Of a stretch of DNA of 64,000 bases, positions 1-7,525 are shown piece by piece (the first letter of the stretch is position 1; each line of letters starts with the position of its first letter). Under the pieces are notes generated by a model, which searched no databases, was not told the origin of the DNA, and saw nothing but the letters and a program-made list of their open reading frames with translations. A program made the position numbers and the translations under genes. Source of the DNA: Imperialibacter sp963977595 (GTDB taxonomy: Bacteria; Bacteroidota; Bacteroidia; Cytophagales; Cyclobacteriaceae); contig NZ_CP180355.1 of assembly GCF_048007035.1 (NCBI RefSeq), forward strand, positions 124,001 to 188,000, read 5' to 3'.

Positions 1-90
1 AAAGGCGACAAAAGTTTTAGAAAAAGAGGTTGGAAACTGGCCGCCATTGGGCTCTTGTTTCCTTTGATCTTTCTTTTCCTCTTGGGTTAA
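1..90 (+). CDS. C-terminal tail of a membrane protein (5' partial)
   Basis: The first reading frame is open from the window edge to a TAA at 88-90 and encodes 29 residues. They form a basic stretch (KSFRKRGWK) followed by a hydrophobic run of about 18 residues ending in LFLLG, as expected for a last transmembrane helix next to a positively charged cytoplasmic loop. The body of the gene lies outside the window, so no family can be named. Its stop is 23 bp before the left end of the MITE-like element. It could be a chance open frame, but the basic-then-hydrophobic pattern argues for a real C-terminus. Confidence 0.5.
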   Translation, partial: KGDKSFRKRGWKLAAIGLLFPLIFLFLLG

Positions 91-112
91 ATAAGCGCCG
101 AAATCATCATAA

Positions 113-410
113 AAAGAGGCTGCCTCAAAAGTCCTAACTGAATGTCAGGTTGAGCTCGTTCCACGTCGGTGTCGAAACCTTGTTATTAGTCCTAATAAGC
201 ATTTCGACGTGCTACAGATGACGTGTTATTAAGCTTGCAGAAAAATGTGGGTTTCGACAGGCTCAACCTGACACATTTTTCTATAAGCTCAGTCTGATAC
301 ATTCTTTTAACATTTCGAATCACGTCATCTCAATTGGTGCGGTTTGCCAAAAATGTTAGGTCTCAATGTGACAATTACATCAGCTTAGGGACTTTTGAGA
401 CAGCCTCTTT
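113..410. mobile_element. MITE-like element with 22-bp terminal inverted repeats
   Basis: The ends are inverted copies of each other: 113-134 and 389-410 match at 21 of 22 positions (core GAGGCTGCCTCAAAAGTCC on the left). The roughly 298-bp interior has no long open frame. It holds a second inverted pair (TGTCAGGTTGAGC at 143-155 against 261-273) and a perfect 11-bp hairpin stem (239-249 with 272-282). Short, non-coding and bounded by terminal inverted repeats is the definition of a MITE, mobilised in trans by a transposase not present here. The terminal repeat resembles ends I recall for IS1182-type elements, but this was not checked. No clear target-site duplication is visible. The right end lies 20 bp from the 3' end of the OmpA-family gene. 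Confidence 0.7.
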
Positions 411-430
411 AGCTTTTCAGCGTGCCCAGA

Positions 431-2515
431 CTAGTTACCTTCTGCTATCACCAGAAACTCTACTCTTCTATTGAGCTCCCGTCCCTCCAGTTCCTGGTCG
501 TTACTGGCCATAGGCTTAGTTTCCCCATATCCCTTGGCCACGATCCGGTTGGCAGCAATGCCCCTTCCTACAAGATGCTTCTTGATAGACTCCGCCCTGT
601 TCTGCGAAATAACCATATTGATCTTCTCTCCGCCAAAATCATCAGTGTGACCAGCCACTTCAATTACGAGACTTTCATCTTTTCGCATTAAAGACAGAAC
701 CTCATCCAACAGCGGCTGGTAGTCAGAAGAGAAATAGACTTTGGTATTTTCAAAATATACATTTGGTCTTACCAGCTTGCGGATAGCTTCTTTGTATTTG
801 TGGCTATGAGTCTGGCTATTACTACCAGCGGCGGCGGTAGCGCTTGTTCCTGTGCTTCCACTACCTGAGTTTCCAGCGCCCCCTTCACTGGTCAGCGCAG
901 CAACTGCCTTTTCCTTACTGGCGATGAGGTAGTCTGTATCGGCCTGCTCAGCTTTTTTTACATCAATATTAGTCAATGTAAACATCTCCTCCGTTTGCTC
1001 TCCCCCGATGACAAAGTTCCTCGTGAGTGTGGTTGCCAAACCACCCGACGCCTTGACCTGCAGGCTATTGTTATAAATCATGTTTTCGTCGACATCGAAA
1101 ATCTCAACCACGAAAATCTCGTCAGCAATGATCTCATTCCCATAGGTGCCAGACTCGCCCGTAAAACTTGTGAACGACTCATCGTAATAGCTCGAAGGGT
1201 GGAATTTGATCTGGCAATCGACGCACGGCATACCTGTGGCCGCATCAGTGATCACACCCTTTATGTTGACCTTCTCAATGGCCCAGAAGTAATAGATATC
1301 GAAAGCTCCCATACCGTGTATGCGATCCGATGAAAAATAACCTTCCTCACCATCCACTTTCATTTTAAAGTTCAACTCATTATCGGGGGAGTTAATGGGA
1401 AACCCCATATTCACTGGTGCTCCCCACGTCTTCGTGGCTTCGTCAAATGTTGAACTAAACACATCGTATCCTCCAACAAACCCAATCCGGTCTGAGCTGA
1501 AATACAGGGTGTTTCCGTCGGTACTCAAATAAGGGCTAAGCTCATTAAAAGTGGAGTTTACGCTTCCAGGCAATAATGCCGGCTCACTCCATTTCGCTGT
1601 TGCCGGGTCTTTTCGTGACTCAAAAAGGTCAAAATCCTTGCCTTTCTTTCCATCGTTGGAAGCAAATATTACCCGGTTCTCTTTGGGGTTAATAAAAAAA
1701 TGAGAATGAACGTGGGCGTTAGACAGCATGGCGTCAAACTCAGCTGGGACTGTCCACTGACCGTTTTTTTGCTCACTATAAAAGAGGCGTCCTCCCTTTT
1801 TTCTGTCAAAAACAAACAGCTTTCCGTCTTCATTCACCACTTCCAGGTTGGCATTTTCATACTCAAAGTCTCCCAGCAACGGAATTTGTGTCGGCTTTTC
1901 CCAAGTAGACTCGCCAAACTTAGTATGATACACCCTGTATACCTCTTCTTTGCCTTCGCTGGAGCGTGAGGAAAAAAACAGTAACTCATCGTTACCACTA
2001 AAAAATACAGGAGAAAGGTCGTTTTGCTCAGAGTTGACACCGGGAACGAGCCTAATCTCGAAGTCATCAGGATTTCTCAGGTATTTCAGGAGCCATTCCG
2101 CATCAGTAAAGAAACGCTTGGTCTCATCTACTATCTCCTCACTCTTCTTTGCTCTCAGATCCAAAAAAATCTGGAAATGCTTAATGGCATGCTGGGCATC
2201 ATAGTTTCCAAAGTAAATTCTGCCCAGCCAGTATGAAAAGAACTTGTCTTTTTTCCCCTGAATATCGTCCAATTCTAATAATTCATCTATCGGCTTGCCT
2301 CTGCCATCGGTAAGGAAGTGACTAATGAGATAGTGGTACTTTGCTTTGGTTTGTTTGGGATCTATCTCCAGTATCTCTTTGTATTTTTCTCGGGCCAAAA
2401 CGAAATTTTCATCATAAAAAATCTTTTCCGCATCACGAAGCATTCTATCCACGTTTTGAGCAGAGGCAGTAAAATACGTGGCTATTAGTACAAAAAACAG
2501 AAACAATCGAGGCAT
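431..2515 (-). CDS. OmpA family protein with TPR-like and PD40 repeats
   Basis: A secreted outer-membrane or periplasmic protein of 694 residues. A signal peptide covers about 1-19 (cut after TASAQ). A TPR-like helical region follows (about 20-140), then PD40/WD40-type propeller repeats with SPVFFSGNDELLFFSS, SPYLSTDGNTLYFSSDR and NELNFKMKVDGEEGYFSSDR, a carboxypeptidase-like beta-sandwich (about 415-500), a Gly/Ser/Ala linker (about 545-570), and a C-terminal OmpA peptidoglycan-binding domain (about 585-690; GHTDDFGG, NRAESIKKHL, GYGETKP, NRRVEF). This domain order is common in Bacteroidota and includes gliding and type IX secretion proteins such as PorE-like ones; which subgroup this is cannot be told by eye. 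It is transcribed alone, divergent from the polysaccharide locus. Confidence 0.88.
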   Translation of the reverse strand: MPRLFLFFVLIATYFTASAQNVDRMLRDAEKIFYDENFVLAREKYKEILEIDPKQTKAKYHYLISHFLTDGRGKPIDELLELDDIQGKKDKFFSYWLGRIYFGNYDAQHAIKHFQIFLDLRAKKSEEIVDETKRFFTDAEWLLKYLRNPDDFEIRLVPGVNSEQNDLSPVFFSGNDELLFFSSRSSEGKEEVYRVYHTKFGESTWEKPTQIPLLGDFEYENANLEVVNEDGKLFVFDRKKGGRLFYSEQKNGQWTVPAEFDAMLSNAHVHSHFFINPKENRVIFASNDGKKGKDFDLFESRKDPATAKWSEPALLPGSVNSTFNELSPYLSTDGNTLYFSSDRIGFVGGYDVFSSTFDEATKTWGAPVNMGFPINSPDNELNFKMKVDGEEGYFSSDRIHGMGAFDIYYFWAIEKVNIKGVITDAATGMPCVDCQIKFHPSSYYDESFTSFTGESGTYGNEIIADEIFVVEIFDVDENMIYNNSLQVKASGGLATTLTRNFVIGGEQTEEMFTLTNIDVKKAEQADTDYLIASKEKAVAALTSEGGAGNSGSGSTGTSATAAAGSNSQTHSHKYKEAIRKLVRPNVYFENTKVYFSSDYQPLLDEVLSLMRKDESLVIEVAGHTDDFGGEKINMVISQNRAESIKKHLVGRGIAANRIVAKGYGETKPMASNDQELEGRELNRRVEFLVIAEGN

Positions 2516-2538
2516 GGTGTCGAACTAAGGGTCTTGTT

Positions 2539-2565
2539 GAACAATCACTCATTTTGTGATTGTTC
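2539..2565. promoter_or_regulatory. Perfect 10-bp inverted repeat upstream of the OmpA-family gene
   Basis: GAACAATCAC at 2539-2548 and GTGATTGTTC at 2556-2565 are exact inverted copies around a 7-bp centre. The site lies 24 bp upstream of the OmpA-family start codon, in the probable 5' leader or promoter. It is not followed by a T-run on the minus strand, so it is more likely an operator or a leader hairpin than a terminator. The binding factor is unknown. Confidence 0.45.
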
Positions 2566-2929
2566 CAAGTCAATTACACAAATAATACAATAAGATAAAG
2601 CTGCCGGCTACCAGGCAATCACTTCTATGCTAAGTGAAACCCCGCCAAACTAGCTGGTTTTGAGCTAAAAAAACCACTGTTCGGAGCAATCCGGCCTTCT
2701 CAGTTGCCTACATCCCTAGTTGGTGAAACTATAAAACATCGTTCAATAACGAAAAACGCCGAAATATAACATTACTAACACATACATAGCAACTTATCGG
2801 TCAATTGAGGCGATAAATTCTATTTTGAAAGGCCAATATTCATTTCTAAACATCATTTCATTACCCCCCAAATATCGATAAAAGGCTACCAATCGTCTAA
2901 AGGTTCCCCTGCCTGGGGCCATCTCCAAT

Positions 2930-2937
2930 TACATTTG
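2930..2937 (+). promoter_or_regulatory. Bacteroidota-type -7 box (TACATTTG)
   Basis: TACATTTG is an exact match to the TAnnTTTG -7 consensus of the Bacteroidota primary sigma factor. It lies 23 bp before the ATG of the receiver-domain gene, leaving a short leader. The expected -33 TTTG is not convincing, so this rests on the -7 box and its position only. Confidence 0.35.
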
Positions 2938-2960
2938 ATCATCCATAAAACGACAAAACC

Positions 2961-3353
2961 ATGAAAAGTAAACTTTTGATTATTGACGACAACGAAATGA
3001 TGCGGAGCTTTCTTAAGCACATTCTCGGAAGCTCATTTGAAGCGGAAGTGGTGAGTAGCGGAGAGGAAGCGCTCGAAGTTTTACACGACAAGACAAGAAC
3101 ACCCCACCTGATACTTGCTGATTTTGACCTGGACGGCATGAACGGGTTGGAGCTTTTGGTTTATCTCAAGTCTTCGGCTGTGTACAAACATCTTCCGGTG
3201 GTTATCCTTTCCGGCAAGGGCAACAGTAATAACCGAATCAACTGCCTCAAGGCCGGTGCTTCCGACTTTATTACCAAACCTTTCAACCCAGTAGAACTAC
3301 AGGTGAAAATCGAGGGTATTCTTGCCTCCCATCAGGTTCAACAAACAGCCTAA
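2961..3353 (+). CDS. Single-domain response regulator (receiver protein)
   Basis: A 130-residue stand-alone CheY-like receiver. The acidic pocket is D9/D10, the phosphoacceptor is D54 (LADFDLDGMNG), the switch residue is S84 (ILSG) and the conserved lysine is K106 (TKPFNP), so all catalytic positions are present. There is no output domain, so it must act by protein contact. It is followed after 3 bp by the initiating sugar transferase, whose own N-terminus looks like a worn receiver fold, which suggests the receiver controls polysaccharide initiation. A cognate kinase is not adjacent. A -7 promoter box lies just upstream. Confidence 0.9.
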   Translation: MKSKLLIIDDNEMMRSFLKHILGSSFEAEVVSSGEEALEVLHDKTRTPHLILADFDLDGMNGLELLVYLKSSAVYKHLPVVILSGKGNSNNRINCLKAGASDFITKPFNPVELQVKIEGILASHQVQQTA

Positions 3354-3356
3354 CCG

Positions 3357-4481
3357 ATGAAAATTGCAGCTATAGGAAATAGACTTTTACCCGTTACCGA
3401 GGAGCTTACCGCTAATGGAGTCTCTGTGTCGTGGCACCGATCCATTGAGGACACGCAGGCTCACCACCTCGTCTTTATAGAGGCGGAGCCGGATATTCAA
3501 CAGCAGTTGAAAGACCTCGTGAAGGAGCAAACCGAAAAAAATTGCTACAAGAAAGTGGTGCTTGTCGACTTCGACAACATCGCTATCCCGGCAGCCATGC
3601 AGCTACCTCCATTTATCGTGGATGTAGTTCAGTATTCGAAAAATAAAGAAACCTTCGTAGGGATTGTCAAGACCCTGATACATTTCACTTCAGAAAAAAA
3701 AGCTGAAAAGAAAAATGTCACCACTTTCAAAATGCCACTATCTAAGCGGCTATTTGACATCATCGTGTCTTCGATGATCATTCTTATGATCAGCCCCATT
3801 CTTATTCTGGTGGCCATTCTCATCAAGCTGGAATCCAAAGGACCGATTGTCTATCAATCGCCCAGAGTAGGCACAGGCTACAAAATATTCCCCTTTTACA
3901 AGTTCCGCTCCATGAGGCCCGATGCTGACAAGCTGCTGGAAAACATGAAGCACTTGAATCACTACGCCCAGGACGATAAAGCTGTAGAGGATCCTACTAC
4001 AAAAATCGACGGTGTTGATCAAAGTATCGCCTTTGACGACGAGAACGTTTTGATTGGTGACGACTACTGGGTGGAAGAGCCGAAGTTCGCTGCCTTCAAG
4101 CAAAAAGAAGAGAAAAACTCGTTTGTTAAAATCAACAACGACCCCAGAATTACCCGGGTTGGCAAAATTATCCGCAACTCAAGCATAGACGAATTGCCGC
4201 AGCTTTTCAATGTACTGCTGGGGCATATGTCAATCGTTGGCAACCGTCCCCTTCCCTTGTATGAAGCTGAGAAACTTACCTCTGACGACTGGTCGAAGCG
4301 CTTTATGGCACCAGCAGGCATCACAGGGCTATGGCAGGTGACCGAAAGAGGCAAAAAAGCCACGTCGGAAGACAGCCGCAAACGCCTGGACATAGAGTAT
4401 GCCGAAAACTATTCTCTGTGGATGGACATCAAAATTTTAGTAAAAACGCCTCTTGCAGCCTTCCAGCACGAGAACGTATAA
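3357..4481 (+). CDS. Initiating sugar transferase (undecaprenyl-phosphate type) with N-terminal extension
   Basis: A 374-residue bacterial sugar transferase (WbaP/WcaJ C-terminal family), which moves a sugar-1-phosphate onto undecaprenyl phosphate to start a polysaccharide repeat unit at the inner membrane. A single membrane segment lies at about 130-155 (IIVSSMIILMISPILILVAIL), followed by KFRSMRPDAD, DPRITRVGKIIRNSSIDELPQ, MSIVGNRPLPLYEAE and AGITGLWQV, all hallmarks of the family. Residues 1 to about 115 replace the usual four membrane helices and look like a degenerate receiver or Rossmann fold. An acidic insert of about 45 residues sits between the KFRSM and DPR motifs; I recall similar inserts in Bacteroidota homologues. 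It is co-transcribed with the receiver gene. Confidence 0.92.
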   Translation: MKIAAIGNRLLPVTEELTANGVSVSWHRSIEDTQAHHLVFIEAEPDIQQQLKDLVKEQTEKNCYKKVVLVDFDNIAIPAAMQLPPFIVDVVQYSKNKETFVGIVKTLIHFTSEKKAEKKNVTTFKMPLSKRLFDIIVSSMIILMISPILILVAILIKLESKGPIVYQSPRVGTGYKIFPFYKFRSMRPDADKLLENMKHLNHYAQDDKAVEDPTTKIDGVDQSIAFDDENVLIGDDYWVEEPKFAAFKQKEEKNSFVKINNDPRITRVGKIIRNSSIDELPQLFNVLLGHMSIVGNRPLPLYEAEKLTSDDWSKRFMAPAGITGLWQVTERGKKATSEDSRKRLDIEYAENYSLWMDIKILVKTPLAAFQHENV

Positions 4482-4504
4482 ATACCCTTTTGAAAATTAA
4501 AGCT

Positions 4505-6550
4505 ATGAAAATTAGAAGTATCGACGTGATCACCTTTCTGTTTGGTGCAATCCTGTTGACTGGTTGTATCAAAGAGTTTGACGGTGGCCCAGGCAACCAA
4601 CAGGCAAATTCCTACGACCTGGACTTTTCGAATGTAACAACAAAAGCTATTCGCATCAAACTGACAGATGAGGCAGGCACTCCGCACAAAGGAGTTAAAA
4701 TTACGCTCTGGGACAAGTCACCTCTCGACAATGGCGTGATCATCATGAAGGGCTTCACCGACCAGACTGGCAATTTTGAAACTGAGTACAGCATGCCCAA
4801 CACCTTTACGGACGTAGTTATGGAACTGTCTTACCTTGGTCTTCCTGACTTTCTGGTGATTCCCGTCGATCGTTTTAACGGGCAGGTGACCGTTGCCGGA
4901 TTTGAGCATGACTTTGACTATTTATCCGATGAGCTGGTGCCTGACCAAAGTGTGCAGGACGGAGTGGCGGTGGACAATTCTGGTGGGAGAATAGCCGCAG
5001 CCAATTTAGTTACTCTTGGTTCATACAGGTCCGACGGCAAACCAAACTATCTATTGCAAAGAGACAACATAAGCTCTCAGCTCCTTGAGTTTATCAACGC
5101 CTCCTTGCCCGAGAGAGAGCCGGTACCATCCTTTCACCCGGCCTACCTGGCTGAGGGAACGGAAACCAACCTCAACATCGAGCAGCGGGCCGATGTTTGG
5201 ATGACCTTCGTTACCGAGGGTGCTGGCTACCTTAATACGCTCGGGTTTTATACCTACCCCACCGGCAACCCTCCGGCAACCACAGACGATATTGCAACCC
5301 TTTATATTGGCTTCCCCAATGCTTCACTTTCAGGGTCGGGGGGTGGCTTGAAATCCGGCGACAAAATACTACTTGGCACGTTTGAGCCTGGCACTTCTAT
5401 AGGCTTTGTTTTGATAGCCAACGGATTCAACTCTTCCAATGCCACTGTGAGAGGAGATGCGCAACGCTATTATTCCCACAACCACCTGAACCCAGAGGCA
5501 GACGCCTCGGTTAAGCAACACACCGTGACACTGTATGACGAAGAGAACGGACTTTTTGTTATTGGATTCGAAGACTTGAATAGAGCATCGGGAAGCGATG
5601 ATGATTTTAATGACGCAGTTTTCTATATCACCTCCAACCCCATTACGGCCATTAGCACGAAAAACGTTAAGCCAATTGATAAGCCAGGTGACGATGACGG
5701 AGATGGTGTCAGCAATGTTTACGACGAGTTTCCTGATGACCCGGCGTATGCCTATAAATACGACTACCCTTCATCGGAGGCATACGGCACCTTTACTTTT
5801 GAAGACAGGTGGCCTGGCTATGGCGACTATGACTTCAACGATTTCGTAGTAGACTATCGGTTCACCCAATTCGCCAACGCCAACAATAAAATCACTAACC
5901 TGAAATCAGAATTCGTTATAAAAGCCATTGGAGCAAGCTATCAGAATGGGTTTGGGTTTTCGACCAAAATAGCTTCCAGCCTGGTTGCAAGCGTAACCGG
6001 CAGCGAACTTCATGGCTCAGTTGTTACGCTAAGTGCCAATGGCACCGAACAGGGCCAATCGAAAGCCACAATTATTGTATCAGACAAGGTTCATGGAGGT
6101 TTTCCAACCTCGGGTATTATCAATACCATACAAGCCAACAGCTTTGTGGCTCCCGACACCATCCGAAATCTGGTCACCTTTACAAGACCTGTGACCTTTG
6201 CTGAGTTGGGTTCAGCGCCATACAATCCATTTCTTTTCATCAACCAGGAACGGGGACGTGAAATACACATGCCCGGATATGCGCCAACTGACCTTGCAGA
6301 CTTCAGCTACTTTGGTACGGAGAATGACAATTCAGATCCATCGAAGGGCATCTACTATAGATCGAAAGAGGAGTTGCCATGGGCGATGAATCTTCCAGTT
6401 GCATTCGACTACCCCGTGGAAGGAGGAGATGTGAGGGAGTCATACATCAACCTCGACCAGTGGGCCAGGAGTAGTGGTTTCAGCTATATGGACTGGTACG
6501 TGGACAAGCCTGGCTATAGAAACACCAATAAGCTTTACAAAAAGAAGTAA
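4505..6550 (+). CDS. LruC domain-containing lipoprotein
   Basis: A 681-residue surface or periplasmic lipoprotein. The chosen ATG gives a lipoprotein signal ending LLTGC with Cys21 as the lipidated residue; the frame is open further upstream, but that part is basic and overlaps the sugar transferase. An N-terminal beta-sandwich (about 40-130) is followed by a DUF4114-like segment (VIGFEDLNRASGSDDDFNDAVFY, about 350-375), a calcium-binding-like acidic motif (GDDDGDGVSNVYDEFPDDP, about 395-415) and the LruC/DUF4842 domain (DRWPGYGDYDFNDFVVDYR) to the C-terminus. LruC proteins are found on Bacteroidota surfaces and were first noted in Leptospira; their role is not settled. It sits inside the polysaccharide locus, which suggests a role in anchoring or matrix formation. 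Confidence 0.88.
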   Translation: MKIRSIDVITFLFGAILLTGCIKEFDGGPGNQQANSYDLDFSNVTTKAIRIKLTDEAGTPHKGVKITLWDKSPLDNGVIIMKGFTDQTGNFETEYSMPNTFTDVVMELSYLGLPDFLVIPVDRFNGQVTVAGFEHDFDYLSDELVPDQSVQDGVAVDNSGGRIAAANLVTLGSYRSDGKPNYLLQRDNISSQLLEFINASLPEREPVPSFHPAYLAEGTETNLNIEQRADVWMTFVTEGAGYLNTLGFYTYPTGNPPATTDDIATLYIGFPNASLSGSGGGLKSGDKILLGTFEPGTSIGFVLIANGFNSSNATVRGDAQRYYSHNHLNPEADASVKQHTVTLYDEENGLFVIGFEDLNRASGSDDDFNDAVFYITSNPITAISTKNVKPIDKPGDDDGDGVSNVYDEFPDDPAYAYKYDYPSSEAYGTFTFEDRWPGYGDYDFNDFVVDYRFTQFANANNKITNLKSEFVIKAIGASYQNGFGFSTKIASSLVASVTGSELHGSVVTLSANGTEQGQSKATIIVSDKVHGGFPTSGIINTIQANSFVAPDTIRNLVTFTRPVTFAELGSAPYNPFLFINQERGREIHMPGYAPTDLADFSYFGTENDNSDPSKGIYYRSKEELPWAMNLPVAFDYPVEGGDVRESYINLDQWARSSGFSYMDWYVDKPGYRNTNKLYKKK

Positions 6551-6583
6551 AGATTCATTTTATATATTCATGGTTTATGGTGT

Positions 6584-6617
6584 GAAAGGGAAACTGTTGG
6601 TTTCCCTTTCTCTTTTT
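6584..6617 (+). terminator. Rho-independent terminator after the LruC gene
   Basis: GAAAGGGAAAC (6584-6594) pairs with GTTTCCCTTTC (6600-6610) around a 5-base loop and is followed by a T-rich tail (TCTTTTTG). It ends the receiver/sugar transferase/LruC unit, 33 bp after the LruC stop. Confidence 0.8.
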
Positions 6618-6770
6618 GTCCACCAGCAAACCCTGTCTGACGAACACTCCCACATTTTTCTACGCCTGCGCCCTTGCTTGCCTGTAAATCCAATTATCGC
6701 CGGATTCTGTCATTAACCGGCTTACCCCCTCCAAACATCTAATAAATCCCGAACAGGGAGTGCGCTGCAA

Positions 6771-6778
6771 TAGATTTG
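6771..6778 (+). promoter_or_regulatory. Bacteroidota-type -7 box (TAGATTTG) for the polysaccharide operon
   Basis: TAGATTTG matches TAnnTTTG exactly, after a terminator and 20 bp before the ATG at 6799. It makes an initiation site near 6785 likely, which rules out an earlier in-frame start. The -33 element is weak. Confidence 0.4.
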
Positions 6779-6798
6779 TACTATCAAATAAACTAGTT

Positions 6799-7521
6799 AT
6801 GCGCTTATTCATCTTTATATGTTTACTCTCACCTCTGGCGGTCTTCGCCCAGCAGGAGATAGACGTTGCGAAGGAAATCGAGCTGGTTGAGGTGCTTCTT
6901 TCCAATGAAGCTGCCATCGACAGTCTGGTCGAGCTGGCACTTGTCAATTCCTACTACTTGAAAAGCTTCGACGCCGAGCTTGCCCAGCAGTACGAAAATG
7001 TGAAGCAGGAGAAAAACAAGTGGCTCTCTACCTTCAGAATGGGCATCAACTTCTTTTCACTTAGCACTTCCCTGGACGGTCAAAACCAGTCGGTGACAAC
7101 AGCTGGCGTGCTCCCCAACCTGGGTATTACCCTGGGCATCGATCCTGAAAAATTCATCAACCGCCGCAGTTATATCAGAGAAGCAGAGTACAATATTGTG
7201 AGAGCCGAGAATTCGCTGAAAAATCAACGCAAGGCAGTCCGCACACAGGTGGTGGACATATTCTATACTTATCTGGAGGCGCTTGGGATTGCACAGCTAA
7301 GAATGGCTGCCAATCAAACGCAAAGCGAGCAGGTAACGCTGGTCACCGAACGTTTCAGAAAAGGCGAAGCAGGCATGGAAGAAGTGCTGCTAACACAAAA
7401 CGGAATGAACCTGACGCAGGAGGCTGTGCTGAAAGCCGAACTCTCTGTCAGGAAAATCAGAAGACAAATTTCGATCATGATCTCAGATACTGAAGCTCCG
7501 TCTGCCACTTCGGAACAATAA
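6799..7521 (+). CDS. Half-length TolC-like protein of the polysaccharide locus
   Basis: A 240-residue secreted protein with a signal peptide (MRLFIFICLLSPLAVFAQ). The rest is mostly long amphipathic helix with one beta-like stretch (FRMGINFFSLSTSLDG, about 80-95), as in the outer-membrane efflux (TolC/OEP) family: QYENVKQEKNKW, AEYNIVRAENSLKNQRKAVRTQVVDIFYTYLEALG and ERFRKGEAGMEEVLLTQNGMNLTQEAVLKAE. TolC proteins have two such repeats in 400-500 residues; here there is only one. It may assemble as a larger oligomer or act as a periplasmic adaptor. The start is supported by the signal peptide and by the -7 box just upstream. The next gene starts 4 bp after the stop. No Wza-type export protein is present in the locus. 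Confidence 0.75.
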   Translation: MRLFIFICLLSPLAVFAQQEIDVAKEIELVEVLLSNEAAIDSLVELALVNSYYLKSFDAELAQQYENVKQEKNKWLSTFRMGINFFSLSTSLDGQNQSVTTAGVLPNLGITLGIDPEKFINRRSYIREAEYNIVRAENSLKNQRKAVRTQVVDIFYTYLEALGIAQLRMAANQTQSEQVTLVTERFRKGEAGMEEVLLTQNGMNLTQEAVLKAELSVRKIRRQISIMISDTEAPSATSEQ

Positions 7522-7525
7522 AACC

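Noticed and set aside
4331..4504. In-frame upstream extension of the LruC gene
   Set aside because: It overlaps the sugar transferase, is basic, and would bury the lipoprotein signal; the ATG at 4505 gives a proper lipobox.
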